Below are positions 1-18,659 of a stretch of 64,000 nucleotides of DNA, piece after piece. The stretch's first letter is position 1. Each line of letters starts with the position of its first letter. This DNA comes from Catenulispora rubra. Lineage in GTDB: Bacteria; Actinomycetota; Actinomycetes; Streptomycetales; Catenulisporaceae. Position numbers and translations under genes: made by a program. Location: the NCBI RefSeq assembly GCF_015356825.1, contig NZ_JAACYW010000008.1:33864-97863 (forward strand), read 5' to 3'. The notes beneath the pieces were generated by a model, which did not search any database, was not told the DNA's origin, and saw nothing but the letters and a program-made list of their open reading frames with translations.

Positions 1-1911
1 CCGGAGATCCGCGCCTTCCTTCCTCCCGCGCTGCTGCCGCATTTCGCCCTGGACGGCGACACGGTGCTGCGTCCGGCGCAACCGCCGCTGACGCTCCTGC
101 CCGCCGAGGCCGAGCTGGTCCGGCGGTGCACCGGCGCCCCGGCCGCGACCGTCGTCGCGGGCCTGGTCGAGGACAGGGTCCTGCGACGCGCCGAGGACGG
201 CTCGGCGATGCTCGACCGGCTGGTCGGGCGCGGCATTCTGACCTGGGACGCCGACCTGCCGATCGGCCCCGGCGGCGAGGACGTCCTGGCCGACCGGATC
301 GCCGCGATCGCCGACGAGGCGCCGCGCGCCCGGGCGCTGGCCGGATTCCAGCGGCTTCAGGACGCCCGGGACAAGGTCACCGCGGCGGCCGGGGACGCCG
401 AGGCTGTGCGCTCGGCGCTGGAATTCCTGGCCGCCGAGTTCGTCGCCCTGACCGGCCGGGACGCCACCCGGAGCGCGGGCCAGACGTACGCCGGCCGGAC
501 GCTGTGCGTCGAGGACACCGTCCGCGACCTCGACGTGGTGGTGGGCCGGCGGCTGCTCGACGACATCGCGGCGCCGCTGGAACCCCTGCTGCTGGCCGCG
601 CGCTGGCTCAGCGCGGAGTTGGCCCGGACGCACTCGGAGGCGCTGCGGGCGCTGTTCGACGACCTGGCCGAGGCCGAGCCGGGCAAGCCGGTGAGCCTGG
701 CCGACCTGTGGTTCCTGGCGCAGGGGCTCTGGTACGGCAGCGGGCCGCGGCCGGTGGACGCGGTCGCCGCCGACTTCGCCCGGCGCTGGTCGGCACTGTT
801 CGGGCTGGACAAATCTAGCCCGGACCACGCTGACCTAGACCGCAATGACCCTGACCGCCATGACCTTTCTGGAGGCCGTGACCGCTCCGGTCCGGCCGGA
901 GCCGCGTCGGACCAGGCCGCGTTGCAGCAAGCCGACATCGTCCTGTCCGCCGCCGAAGTGAGCGCGCGCGCCGCGGAACTCTTCCCGGCCGAGCACCCGG
1001 GCTGGTCCGCTGGCCGGCTGCACAGTCCGGACCTGCAGATCTGCGCACCGGACCTCGAAGCCCTCAACCGCGGCGACTACCTGGTCGTGCTCGGCGAGTT
1101 GCACGTAGCCTGGGCGACGTTCGACTGCGCCGCGCTCACGGTGTGCCATCCCCGGCCGCAGGACCTGGCCGCCGCGCTCGCCGCAGATCTCGGCGAGCAC
1201 CGGATCCGGCTGCTCTACCCGACCGACTGGCCGCGGACCACCTCGCGGCTCACGGACAGCCTGGACGGTCCGACCGACCACCGGCTCGGCATCGCCGCCG
1301 CGCCCGGCGCCAGCCGGGAGCACCTGCTGCCCGTCGCCTCGGTCACCGTGGCCGAGGTCGGCGGCGAGTTGGTCGCAAGCGCGGCCGACGGTCGCACCTG
1401 GCCGCTGCTGGAGATCTTCTCCACCCTGCTGGCGACGCACGCGGTGGACGGGTTCAAGACCACGGCGGCGGGCCACACCCCGCGGATCACCGTGGACCGG
1501 CTCGTGGTGGCCCGGCGGACCTGGCGGACCACGATCGGCCGGACCGGTCTGGCCGAGGCGTCCGGAGAAGCCGACCAGTACCTGGCCGCGCGCAGGTGGC
1601 GCGCGGCCCTGGGGCTGCCGGACCGGGCCTTCGTCAAGGTCGGTACCGAGGTGAAGCCCTTCTACGTCGATCTGACCAGTCCCACCCTCGTCTCCATGCT
1701 CTGCCAGACGATCCGCCGCGCGCAGGAGGTCGCCGGGCCGGAGGTGTCCGTCACGGTCAGCGAGATGCTGCCGGGCACGGACCAGGCCTGGGTCCCGGAC
1801 CGGGCCGGCCGCCGCTATTTCAGTGAACTGCGTTTGCACATCACCGACCCAGAACCAGCGCCGCCCTCGGGCGCCGAGCGATCGGAGGACCGCGATGCCG
1901 GCCACCGTTGA
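1..1911 (+). CDS. Lantibiotic dehydratase-like (LanB N-domain) protein, 5' end outside window
   Basis: The frame is open from base 1, so the gene starts upstream; 636 residues are visible. It resembles the tRNA-dependent glutamylation domain of LanB dehydratases. Family-like stretches are GQTYAGRTLCVEDT followed by an LLLAARWLSAEL helix near the middle, and FVKVGTEVKPFYVDLTSP near the C-terminus. The protein ends about 70 residues after that block, so the SpaB_C elimination domain is absent. LanB homologues without it include the PEARLs, which add amino acids to peptide C-termini using aminoacyl-tRNA. No LanC or precursor peptide is visible nearby. Its last 17 bases overlap the PKS start, so it belongs to the same operon. 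A role as a tRNA-dependent amino acid-adding enzyme is inference; family assignment is fairly secure. Confidence 0.75.
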   Translation, partial: PEIRAFLPPALLPHFALDGDTVLRPAQPPLTLLPAEAELVRRCTGAPAATVVAGLVEDRVLRRAEDGSAMLDRLVGRGILTWDADLPIGPGGEDVLADRIAAIADEAPRARALAGFQRLQDARDKVTAAAGDAEAVRSALEFLAAEFVALTGRDATRSAGQTYAGRTLCVEDTVRDLDVVVGRRLLDDIAAPLEPLLLAARWLSAELARTHSEALRALFDDLAEAEPGKPVSLADLWFLAQGLWYGSGPRPVDAVAADFARRWSALFGLDKSSPDHADLDRNDPDRHDLSGGRDRSGPAGAASDQAALQQADIVLSAAEVSARAAELFPAEHPGWSAGRLHSPDLQICAPDLEALNRGDYLVVLGELHVAWATFDCAALTVCHPRPQDLAAALAADLGEHRIRLLYPTDWPRTTSRLTDSLDGPTDHRLGIAAAPGASREHLLPVASVTVAEVGGELVASAADGRTWPLLEIFSTLLATHAVDGFKTTAAGHTPRITVDRLVVARRTWRTTIGRTGLAEASGEADQYLAARRWRAALGLPDRAFVKVGTEVKPFYVDLTSPTLVSMLCQTIRRAQEVAGPEVSVTVSEMLPGTDQAWVPDRAGRRYFSELRLHITDPEPAPPSGAERSEDRDAGHR

Positions 1912-4900
1912 TGCCGAAGACGTTAGCGCCACAGACGTTAATGCCAATGACCTCGACGACTTCTCGGAGGGCGTCGAACCGATCGCGATAGTGGGGATGG
2001 CCGCCCGGGTCCCCGGCGCGGACAACATCGACACGTTCTGGCAGAACCTCGTCGACGGCGTCGAGTCGATCACCTTCTTCTCCCGCGAGGAGCTGCTGGC
2101 GGCCGGCGTCGATCAGGACGAGATCGACGATCCCGGCTACGTCCCGGCCGCGCCGATCTGCGACCACATGACGGACTTCGACCACGACCTGTTCGGCATG
2201 TCGCCGCGCGAGGCCGCCATCGCCGATCCGCAGCACCGGATGTTCCTGGAGACGGCGCACAGCGCGCTGGAGGACGGTGGCTACGACCCGGCGCGCTACC
2301 CCGGGACGATCGGCGTCTACGCCGGAACCGGCGCGGACGCCTACATGTGGCTGAACCTGAAGGCCGACCCCCAGCTGTGGTCGGCGATCGCCGGCGGGCT
2401 GTCGATCGCCACGTCCAACCAGCCGGACTACGTCGCGACCTCGGTCTCCTACAAGCTGAACCTGCGCGGTCCGAGCATGACGGTGCACACCGCCTGCTCG
2501 ACGTCGATGGTCGCGATCCACCTGGCGGCCGAGGCGCTGCGCAACGGCGAGTGCGACATGGCGCTGGCCGGCGGGGTGTGCGTGGAGCTGCCGTACATCA
2601 CCGGCTACCAGGCGGTCGAGGGCTACACCTCGCCCGACGGCCACTGCCGGCCGTTCGAGGCCCGGGCCGCCGGCACGCTGTGGGGCAGCGGCGCCGGGGT
2701 GGTCCTGCTCAAACGGCTCGACCAGGCGCTCGCCGACGGCGACCACATCAGGTCCGTGATCCGCGGCGAGGCGGTGAACAACGACGGGTCGGCGAAGGTG
2801 GGCTTCTCCGCGCCGAGCGTCGAGGGCCAGACCGAGGCGGTGGCCCAGGCGGTCGCGGTGTCCGGGGTCGACCCGCGGAGCATCGGCTACGTCGAGGCGC
2901 ACGGCACCGGCACCGCGCTCGGCGACCCGATCGAGGTGGCGGCGCTGACCGCGGCCTACGGGCACGGCAGCGCCGAGCGCGGCTGGTGCGCCCTGGGCTC
3001 GGTCAAGTCGAACATCGGCCACCTGAGCCAGGCCGCGGGCGTGGTCGGGGTCATCAAGACCACGCTGGCGCTGCAGCACCGGCTGATCCCGCCGACGGTC
3101 AACTTCCTGACCCCGAATCCGGCGATCGACTTCGACGACACCCCGTTCCACGTGGTGTCGAACCTGACTGTATGGGACGGGGACGGCGGCGGCGGGCCGC
3201 GGCGGGCCGGGGTCAGCTCGTTCGGGATCGGCGGCACCAACGCGCACCTGATCCTGCAGGAGGCGCCGGCCGCCGGGACCGCAGGCACTGCCGGAACCGC
3301 CGGGACCGCCGGGCGCCCGGCGGACCAGCCGCCCCGGCTGCTGACCCTGTCGGCCCGCACCGCGCCGGCGCTGGCCGCGGCGGTCACCCGGCTGGCCGAC
3401 CATCTGGCCGCGAACCCCGGGATCGACCTGGACGACGTGGTCCACACCCTGCGGGTCGGCCGGGCCCGGCATCCGCAGCGGGCCGCGGTCGTCGCCGCCG
3501 ACGCGGCGGACGCCGTCGTCGCACTGCGGGACCAGTCCCGGCTGCTCACCGCGCGCGCCGAGGGCACCGCGCCGTCGGTCGCGTTCTTGTTCTCCGGCCA
3601 GGGTTCGCAGTCCGCAGGCGTCGGCGCGGGGCTGTATCGCAGTGAGCCGGTGTTCGCCGCCGCCGTCGACGAGTGCTGCGAACTGCTGCGTCCGCACCTC
3701 GACATCGATATACGAGACCTGATCTGCGCCGAGGGCGAGGCGCTGCCGGCGGCGCAGGACGCGCTGCGCGAGACCCGCGTCACCCAGCCGGCGTTGTTCG
3801 TGCTCGAATACGCGCTGGCCGAGCTGTGGCGCAGTCGCGGCGTCCGGCCGGCCGCGATGATCGGCCACTCCATCGGCGAATACGTCGCGGCCACCATGTC
3901 AGGGGTCTTCGAGTTGCCGGACGCCCTGCGGCTGGTGGCCGGACGCGGCGCGCTGATGCAGTCGGTGCGGCCCGGCGCGATGCTCGCGGTGTCCCTGGAC
4001 GAGGCCGAACTGCGCGACCTGCTCCCGCCGGAGCTGTCGCTGGCGGCGGTGAACGGGCCGCGGGCCTGCGTGGTGGCCGGCCAGACCGAGGCCGTCGAGG
4101 CGTTCGCGAAGCAGCTGGCTGCCGGGCCGACCAAGGTCCAGACCCGGATGCTGCGGACCTCGCACGCGTTCCACTCGGCGATGATGGACCCGGTCGTCGA
4201 GCAGTTCGCCGCGCTCGTGGAATCGGTTCCGCGCCGGGCCCCGCAGACTCCTTTCCTGTCCAACGTGACCGGGGACTGGATCACCGCCGAGCAGGCCGAG
4301 GACCCGGGGTACTGGGCCGGGCACCTGCGCGGGACGGTGCGGTTCGGCGACTGCGTCGCCCGGCTGCTGTCCGAGGGCAGCTGGACGCTCCTGGAGTGCG
4401 GTCCGGGCCGCCAGCTCGCCGGTCTGGCCCGGATGCAGACCGACCGGACCTCCCCGCCGCTGGCCAGCCTGCCGGGCAAGCCGGAGACCGAGGTCGTGGA
4501 CTTCGAGCGGACGACCGGTGCGCTGTGGATCGCCGGCGTCCCGGTCGAACTGCCGGAGGTCGGCCGCCGGATTCCGCTGCCGACGTATCCATACCAGCGG
4601 GTGCGGCACTGGATCGATCCGGTGCCCGAGGCCGCCGGCGCGCACACCGGCCCGAGCCGGCCCCAGCGGGGCGGGACGGCGCCGATCAGCCGGTGGTTCG
4701 CGGTGCCGACCCGGCGCCAGCTGCCGCCCGACCCCCGGGTCGCGGACTTCGACAGTGCTCTGACATTCGTGGCCGGGCCGCGCGGTGAAGCGTTGGCCGC
4801 CGAACTGCGCCGGCGCGGCGTGGCGGTGACCGAGATCCGGCCGGGCAGCGGGTTCGACCGCGACGGCGCGGTGGTCACGGTGCGCGCGTCGGAGCCGGAG

Positions 4901-7483
4901 GACTACCGGGCGCTGGTGGCCGGCGGGCTGCCGGGGCGGATCGTGCACGCGTGGGCACTGGACGGGGAGGCGGCCAGGTCCGACCTGGCCGCCGCCGCGC
5001 TGGCCCAGGAGCACGGCTTCCTCAGCGTCCTGACACTGGTGCAGGCACTCGTCGCGGATGAGAAGAGCGCGGGCGTGCACCTCGATGTGGTGTCGGCCGG
5101 CGCCGAGGACGTGCTCGGCGGCGACCTGACGCGGCCGGAGCACGCGACGCTGGCCGGTATCTCCCGGGTGCTGCCGCTGGAGATGCCTGAGCGCACGGTT
5201 CGGCGGATCGACGCCGATCCGGTCGGCTCGGCTCGCTCGACCACCGAGCTGGTCGCCGAACTGCGGCGGCCGACCGGTCCGGAGACTGTGGTCCTGCGCG
5301 GCGGACGGCGCTGGGCCCTCGACTACGAACAGGTCGAAGTGCCGGACGCGCCGCAGAGTCAGGAAACTGAGACAGCCAAATCGCAGGCAGCTGTTTCACT
5401 GACCGCGACATCACCGGCCCTGGCCGAAGGCGCCCGCTGGCTGATCACCGGCGGCACCGGTGGCATCGGCATCACCCTGGCCGAGGACCTCGTCGGCCGG
5501 GCCCGGGCCCGCGTCGCGCTGCTGGCCCGCTCCCCGCTGCCGGATCGGGCCGCCTGGGACGACCACCTCGCCGTCTACGGGACCGCCGACCGGACCGGCC
5601 GCACCATCGCGGCCGTCCGCCGGATGGAAGCGCTCGGCGGCGAGGTCCTGGTGCTGGCCGGCGACGTCGCGGATCCGGCGGACCTGCGCCGGGTCCGCGA
5701 GCAGATCGTCGAGCGCTTCGGCGGGCTGGACGGCATCGTGCACGCGGCCGGCGTGGCCGGCGGCGGCATGCTGGAGATCAAGGAGCGCGACACCGCGGTG
5801 TCGGTGCTCGAACCCAAGATCTCCGGCACGCTCGCGCTGTTCCAGGCCTTCGGCGACCTCGACCTGGACACCGTGGCCCTGTGTTCCTCGGTCACCTCGG
5901 TGGCCGGCGGCTTCGGGCAGGTCGACTACTGCGCGGCCAACGCCTTCCTCGACGCCTACGCCCGCAGCGAGCACGGCTGGAAGGCCAAGGTCGTCTCCCT
6001 GAACTGGGGCGGCTGGCTGGAGGTCGGCATGGCGGTCGAGACCCCGCAGCCGGGTTCGGCGGCGACCGCCACCCCCACCGCCGCCGTCCGGCTCCCGGGC
6101 CGGGCCGTCGCGATGGACCACCCGGTGCTGACCGAACGCGGCGCGGGCTGGGCCCGCGCCCTGGTGTCGGCGACGACGCACTGGGTCCTGGACGAGCACC
6201 GGATCGAGGGCGTCCCGGTCCTGCCGGGAACAGGCCATCTGGAGTGCGCTCGGGCCGCCATCGGCGGAGACCCGGAACGCCCCGCCGATCGCGTGCTGGA
6301 GCTGCGCGACGTGGCCTTCGTCGAGCCCTTCGCGGTCCCGGACGGCACCCTCGCGGAGTATCGCGTGCAGTGGTCCGACGGCACGTTCCAAACGGTCAGC
6401 GTCTCCGGCGGCCGCACCCGGGTCCACGTCCGGGGCGCCTACGGCTGGATCGACCCGGGCCCGGCGCCCCGCCACGACCCGGCGGCGATGGCCGAGCGGT
6501 TCACGAAGGCCGACGCGGCGGACGCCGAGACCGAGGGCGGGCGAACCAGCATCCTGACGTTCGGTCCGCGGTGGGAGTCGCCGGCCGAGCACCGCGTCGG
6601 CGACGGCGAGGAACTGGCGCTGATCGCGGCGCCGGAGGCCGCCCTCGGCGACCTGTCCCGGTGGGACCTGCACCCGGCGCTGCTCGACGTCGCGACCTCG
6701 TTCGGCTCCTCCCGCGGCGAGGGCTCCTACCTGCCGCTCGGCTACGGAAGCCTGCTCGTGCGCGCTCCGCTGCCGGCCCGGTTCCACGCGCACATGACCT
6801 ACCGCGGCGACGCCGGCACCGAGGTGCTGGCCTGCGACGTGACGCTGTTCGACGAGACCGGCCGGGAACTGGCCGCGATCGGCGACTTCGTGCTGCGCCG
6901 CATCGACCCCGGCGCGGTCGCCGCCGACCTGGCCGCCGCCGGGCCCGCGACCCGCGTCGCGACGCAGAGCCCTGACACCGGCGGCGGCATCGCGCCCGCC
7001 GACGGCGCGGAGGCGTTCGCCCGCGTCCTGGCCACCGACCTCGGGGCCCAGGTCGTCATCCACCCCCGGCCGGTCGCGGAGATCATCGCGCGGGTCCGGC
7101 AGGAGCGGCCCGAGACGATGGCCGACGGCGTCCTGGCCTCGGCGGTCGCCGACGGCTCGGACGGTGCGGCGCGCGCCCTGGACTCGGACGCGGCCGGCTA
7201 CGTCGCCCCGCGCACCGAGGTGGAGCGAGCGCTGGCCGAGAGCTGGACGGACGTCCTGGGCGTGCCCCGGGTCGGGGTCGAGGACGACTTCTTCGAACTC
7301 GGCGGCAACTCCCTGATCGCGGTCCAGCTGGTCACCCAGATGCGCAAGGCGGTCGGCGTCCGGCTGCCGATGCGCAGCCTGTTCGAGACCCCGACCGTCG
7401 CCGGGCTCGCCGCCCGGGTGGAGCAGCTGCGGGCGGACGAGGGCCCGGCGCCGACCACCATCCCGCGCATCCCGCGCGCCTGA
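1895..7483 (+). CDS. Type I polyketide synthase module, KS-AT-KR-DH-ACP
   Basis: A 1862-residue single-module PKS. The ATG at 1895 is chosen because GGAGG lies just upstream and it overlaps the LanB stop. KS (about 28-455) has Cys201 in TACSTS, His336 in EAHGTGT and His376 in NIGHLSQAAG; its FW-NLVDGVESI signature is typical of KS domains in NRPS/PKS hybrids. AT (about 560-860) has Ser659 in GHSIGEY and HAFH at 757-760, which indicates malonyl-CoA. KR (about 1170-1380) has GGTGGIG at 1186 and Tyr1345. A DH-like domain follows (about 1410-1690), with HxxxGxxxxP at His1435 and HPALLD with Asp1598. ACP has Ser1806 in GGNSL. DH after KR is not the usual order. The predicted chemistry is one malonate extension, ketoreduction and dehydration. 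The starter unit is unknown because upstream genes are missing. Confidence 0.93.
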   Translation: MPATVDAEDVSATDVNANDLDDFSEGVEPIAIVGMAARVPGADNIDTFWQNLVDGVESITFFSREELLAAGVDQDEIDDPGYVPAAPICDHMTDFDHDLFGMSPREAAIADPQHRMFLETAHSALEDGGYDPARYPGTIGVYAGTGADAYMWLNLKADPQLWSAIAGGLSIATSNQPDYVATSVSYKLNLRGPSMTVHTACSTSMVAIHLAAEALRNGECDMALAGGVCVELPYITGYQAVEGYTSPDGHCRPFEARAAGTLWGSGAGVVLLKRLDQALADGDHIRSVIRGEAVNNDGSAKVGFSAPSVEGQTEAVAQAVAVSGVDPRSIGYVEAHGTGTALGDPIEVAALTAAYGHGSAERGWCALGSVKSNIGHLSQAAGVVGVIKTTLALQHRLIPPTVNFLTPNPAIDFDDTPFHVVSNLTVWDGDGGGGPRRAGVSSFGIGGTNAHLILQEAPAAGTAGTAGTAGTAGRPADQPPRLLTLSARTAPALAAAVTRLADHLAANPGIDLDDVVHTLRVGRARHPQRAAVVAADAADAVVALRDQSRLLTARAEGTAPSVAFLFSGQGSQSAGVGAGLYRSEPVFAAAVDECCELLRPHLDIDIRDLICAEGEALPAAQDALRETRVTQPALFVLEYALAELWRSRGVRPAAMIGHSIGEYVAATMSGVFELPDALRLVAGRGALMQSVRPGAMLAVSLDEAELRDLLPPELSLAAVNGPRACVVAGQTEAVEAFAKQLAAGPTKVQTRMLRTSHAFHSAMMDPVVEQFAALVESVPRRAPQTPFLSNVTGDWITAEQAEDPGYWAGHLRGTVRFGDCVARLLSEGSWTLLECGPGRQLAGLARMQTDRTSPPLASLPGKPETEVVDFERTTGALWIAGVPVELPEVGRRIPLPTYPYQRVRHWIDPVPEAAGAHTGPSRPQRGGTAPISRWFAVPTRRQLPPDPRVADFDSALTFVAGPRGEALAAELRRRGVAVTEIRPGSGFDRDGAVVTVRASEPEDYRALVAGGLPGRIVHAWALDGEAARSDLAAAALAQEHGFLSVLTLVQALVADEKSAGVHLDVVSAGAEDVLGGDLTRPEHATLAGISRVLPLEMPERTVRRIDADPVGSARSTTELVAELRRPTGPETVVLRGGRRWALDYEQVEVPDAPQSQETETAKSQAAVSLTATSPALAEGARWLITGGTGGIGITLAEDLVGRARARVALLARSPLPDRAAWDDHLAVYGTADRTGRTIAAVRRMEALGGEVLVLAGDVADPADLRRVREQIVERFGGLDGIVHAAGVAGGGMLEIKERDTAVSVLEPKISGTLALFQAFGDLDLDTVALCSSVTSVAGGFGQVDYCAANAFLDAYARSEHGWKAKVVSLNWGGWLEVGMAVETPQPGSAATATPTAAVRLPGRAVAMDHPVLTERGAGWARALVSATTHWVLDEHRIEGVPVLPGTGHLECARAAIGGDPERPADRVLELRDVAFVEPFAVPDGTLAEYRVQWSDGTFQTVSVSGGRTRVHVRGAYGWIDPGPAPRHDPAAMAERFTKADAADAETEGGRTSILTFGPRWESPAEHRVGDGEELALIAAPEAALGDLSRWDLHPALLDVATSFGSSRGEGSYLPLGYGSLLVRAPLPARFHAHMTYRGDAGTEVLACDVTLFDETGRELAAIGDFVLRRIDPGAVAADLAAAGPATRVATQSPDTGGGIAPADGAEAFARVLATDLGAQVVIHPRPVAEIIARVRQERPETMADGVLASAVADGSDGAARALDSDAAGYVAPRTEVERALAESWTDVLGVPRVGVEDDFFELGGNSLIAVQLVTQMRKAVGVRLPMRSLFETPTVAGLAARVEQLRADEGPAPTTIPRIPRA

Positions 7484-7504
7484 GCCCTGAAGGAGGCAAC
7501 CGAC

Positions 7505-7696
7505 ATGGACGACTACACGGTCGTGGTGAACGACGAGGAGCAGTATTCGATCTGGGCGGCCGGCCGCTCGCTGCCCGCGGGGTGGCGCGAGGCCGGATTC
7601 GCCGGCCCGAAGGAAGCGTGTCTGGCCCACATCGACGAGGTCTGGACCGACATGCGGCCGCTGAGCCTGCGCGAGGCGATGGCCGCCGATGACTGA
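7505..7696 (+). CDS. MbtH-like NRPS accessory protein
   Basis: A 63-residue protein with the MbtH signature: NDEEQYSIW, the PAGWREAGF stretch, [14 protein letters not shown] and SLREAM. MbtH proteins bind adenylation domains and help them fold and activate amino acids, so the partners here should be the A domains encoded at 9084 and 12255. AAGGAGG sits eight bases before the ATG. The stop codon overlaps the next gene by eight bases, indicating coupled translation. It is the normal length for the family. Confidence 0.97.
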   Translation: MDDYTVVVNDEEQYSIWAAGRSLPAGWREAGFAGPKEACLAHIDEVWTDMRPLSLREAMAADD

Positions 7697-9059
7697 GTCC
7701 GACTGGGCCCCGGGCGGATCGGCGTGGCAGACCGCCGTCGTCATCCTCCGCGAGGCCGGGATCGCCTGGATCCCGCCGTTCGCGGACGCGATCCGGGCCT
7801 GCGGCGGCCGCCCGGTGCTGCTGACCGGCGCCCTGACCGACGCCGAGCAGACCGCGCTGGCCGCGCTGGTGGACCGGATCGTGACCGTCGCAGACCCCTA
7901 CGACGTCGAGGAGTCCGCCGCGGCGATCACCGCCGCGTGCGGCCCGGGCACCCCGCCGACCGGCGTCATCACCTGGTCCGACGCGGCCATCGTGACCGCC
8001 GCGCAGACCGCCGCGGCCCTGGGTGTGGCGCGCACCGATCCCAAGGTGCTGGAGCTGGCCCGGAACAAGTACGCGGTGCGGCGTGCGCTGCGCGAGGCCG
8101 GCCTGCCGACGCCCGGCTTCGCCCTGATCTCCAGCGCCGACCAGGCCGAGGAGGTAGCGCACGAAGTGGGGCTGCCGGCCATCGTCAAGCCGGTCAACGG
8201 CTCCGGCAGTCACATGGTGCGCTGCGTGAACTCGGCCGCCGAACTGGCCGCCGCCTACGAAGAACTCGCCGCGCGGATCCCCGCGGGCCAGCTGGCCGGC
8301 AACTACAAACTCGCGCTCGGCTCGATCGATCCGGCCCGGCAGTTCCTGGTCGAGGGCCGGCTGCGGGGACCGGAGGCCAGCGTGGACGTGGTGATCCGGG
8401 ACGGCGTCGTCGAGGACTTCGGGCTCATCGGGAAGTTCCTGATGGACGACAAGTTCTTCGAGCTCGGCCTGGTGAAGCCGCCGCTGGACCTGGCCGAGGA
8501 CCGCACCGGGCCGATGGTGGCGGCCGCCTGCGCCGCCGCCACGGCGCTGGGCCTGGACCAGACCGTCGCGCACATCGAAGTCATGGACGACGAGGCGCTC
8601 GGGCCGGTCGTCGTGGAGGTGAACCCGGGCCGGCCCGGCGGCGCGCTGGTCGGCCAGATGATCTCGCTGACCACCGGCGTGCACATGGCCGAGGAGGCGG
8701 TCGCGGCGGCCACCGGGCTGCCGCGCCCGGAGCGCCGCGACCCGCTGCTGCCGATCCCGATCGCGCTGTGCATGTTCTACCCGACCGGCTCGGGCCGCCT
8801 GACGGCGCTGCACGGCGTCGCGGACCTCGAAGCCCACCCGGACGTGCTGGCGGTGGTCACCACGGTGGCGCCCGGCGACGTGCTCAGCGACGAGTACGAG
8901 ATCTTCGCGGTGAACGCCCTGGTCGCCGGTTACGCCGACCATGAGGACCTGGTCGAGGTCTACCACGAGGGCCGGAACCTGCTCCGCTTCGAGTTCGAGC
9001 CGGTGTCTGAACCGGTGTCCGAGCCCGAGCCGGTGATAGCTGGGGTGTGCGATGTCTGA
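7689..9059 (+). CDS. ATP-grasp carboxylate-amine ligase
   Basis: A 456-residue ATP-grasp enzyme. Visible parts are the N-terminal alpha/beta domain, the entry to the ATP-grasp fold at [18 protein letters not shown], the phosphate-binding segment [13 protein letters not shown], and the metal-binding [12 protein letters not shown] near residue 315. Relatives such as the BacD-type L-amino acid ligases join a carboxylate, activated as acyl phosphate, to an amine. In this operon it could form an extra amide bond on the starter unit or product; the substrate cannot be read from sequence. Its start overlaps mbtH by eight bases. The C-terminus carries an SEPVSEPEP repeat tail and runs into a 16-bp tandem repeat that holds its stop codon. 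Confidence 0.88.
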   Translation: MTESDWAPGGSAWQTAVVILREAGIAWIPPFADAIRACGGRPVLLTGALTDAEQTALAALVDRIVTVADPYDVEESAAAITAACGPGTPPTGVITWSDAAIVTAAQTAAALGVARTDPKVLELARNKYAVRRALREAGLPTPGFALISSADQAEEVAHEVGLPAIVKPVNGSGSHMVRCVNSAAELAAAYEELAARIPAGQLAGNYKLALGSIDPARQFLVEGRLRGPEASVDVVIRDGVVEDFGLIGKFLMDDKFFELGLVKPPLDLAEDRTGPMVAAACAAATALGLDQTVAHIEVMDDEALGPVVVEVNPGRPGGALVGQMISLTTGVHMAEEAVAAATGLPRPERRDPLLPIPIALCMFYPTGSGRLTALHGVADLEAHPDVLAVVTTVAPGDVLSDEYEIFAVNALVAGYADHEDLVEVYHEGRNLLRFEFEPVSEPVSEPEPVIAGVCDV

Positions 9060-9083
9060 GGTGTGCAATGTCTGAGGTGTGCG

Positions 9084-9092
<9 letters not shown>
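9045..9092. repeat. Three tandem 16-bp repeats spanning a stop-start junction
   Basis: Three direct copies of GTGTGCRATGTCTGAG lie at 9045, 9061 and 9077. Each copy contains ATG TCT GAG and, in another frame, GTC TGA. The first copy supplies the stop of the ATP-grasp gene (9057-9059). The ATGs at 9052 and 9068 open seven-codon frames that end inside the next copy. Only the third ATG (9084) leads into the NRPS gene. A fourth partial copy begins at 9093. The repeat therefore creates a chain of overlapping short frames between two enzymes. Confidence 0.9.
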
Positions 9093-12248
<3,156 letters not shown>

Positions 12249-12254
12249 GACGTC

Positions 12255-17891
<5,637 letters not shown>

Positions 17892-18019
17892 GCGTCGGCC
17901 ACGAGACGACTCCTCCGGCAGACTCCTACGCCTGGCCTGAGCGCCGATCGGGTTTTCCGCGGGGCCGGTCCGTCAGACACCTGTGGCGGTACACGGCCTG
18001 GGATGAGGAGGACACCGCA

Positions 18020-18541
18020 ATGGAGAACGCCATGAACGCGCTGGCGGCCCAGCAGCTCAACCGGATCAAGGTGCTCTGCGACGGCCTGGGGCTCAAGTAC
18101 CTCGAACTCCCCGACTTCGTCATGGGGGTCGGGATGGTCGTCGGTTTCGGCGAGACCGAGTACGCCTTGCTGTCGATCATGGCGGGGCAGGAGAACCGGA
18201 TCATGGTCTCCGGCGGGATCGTCAAGGACATCAACCACGACGACATCAACCACGACCGCCTCGCGGCGCTGGAGGCAGCTAACTCGTTCACCCGCGACAA
18301 CACCTTCTTCCCGGTGTATTTCCACGACGCCGAGGCGGGATGGTCGCTGATCCTGCACCAGACGCACCTGTTGGAAGCGATGCTGGCCGCTCCCGACTAC
18401 TTCTCGTTGATCGTGCGCACGGTACCCCAGATGGTCACCGAGTACCGGCGCCAGTTGGCCGAGAAGGGCACCGTAATCGGTACCGCGTGGCGCTGGACCC
18501 CGGAGGATCACAACCTGCTGCTCATCAAGAGCATCCTCTGA
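18020..18541 (+). CDS. YbjN/CesT-like chaperone-fold protein, function unknown
   Basis: A 173-residue soluble protein with no signal peptide or membrane segment. GAGGAGG just before the ATG supports this start. The layout, a first helix (AQQLNRIKVLCDGLGLKYL), then beta strands, then NSFTRDNTFFPVYFHD and long C-terminal helices, resembles YbjN or type III chaperone-like folds that bind other proteins. A DINHDDINHD stretch looks like a local duplication. It lies 129 bases past the NRPS gene and may be transcribed with it, but nothing ties it to the pathway. Confidence 0.55.
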   Translation: MENAMNALAAQQLNRIKVLCDGLGLKYLELPDFVMGVGMVVGFGETEYALLSIMAGQENRIMVSGGIVKDINHDDINHDRLAALEAANSFTRDNTFFPVYFHDAEAGWSLILHQTHLLEAMLAAPDYFSLIVRTVPQMVTEYRRQLAEKGTVIGTAWRWTPEDHNLLLIKSIL

Positions 18542-18659
18542 CGGCGACATGCGCGGACGGCGCTCGGACCCCAAGCCAGCTTGGAGAGCGTCATGCGGCA
18601 CTACATAGCAGAACCCTGCGATAGAGTGGCAGCGAGTCTGAGGAGCGGAGCAGGGCGAC

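Noticed and set aside
1..1911. Complete lanthipeptide biosynthetic system
   Set aside because: No precursor peptide, cyclase or elimination domain is visible, and the gene overlaps a PKS gene. Upstream sequence is not available, so this remains open only outside the window.
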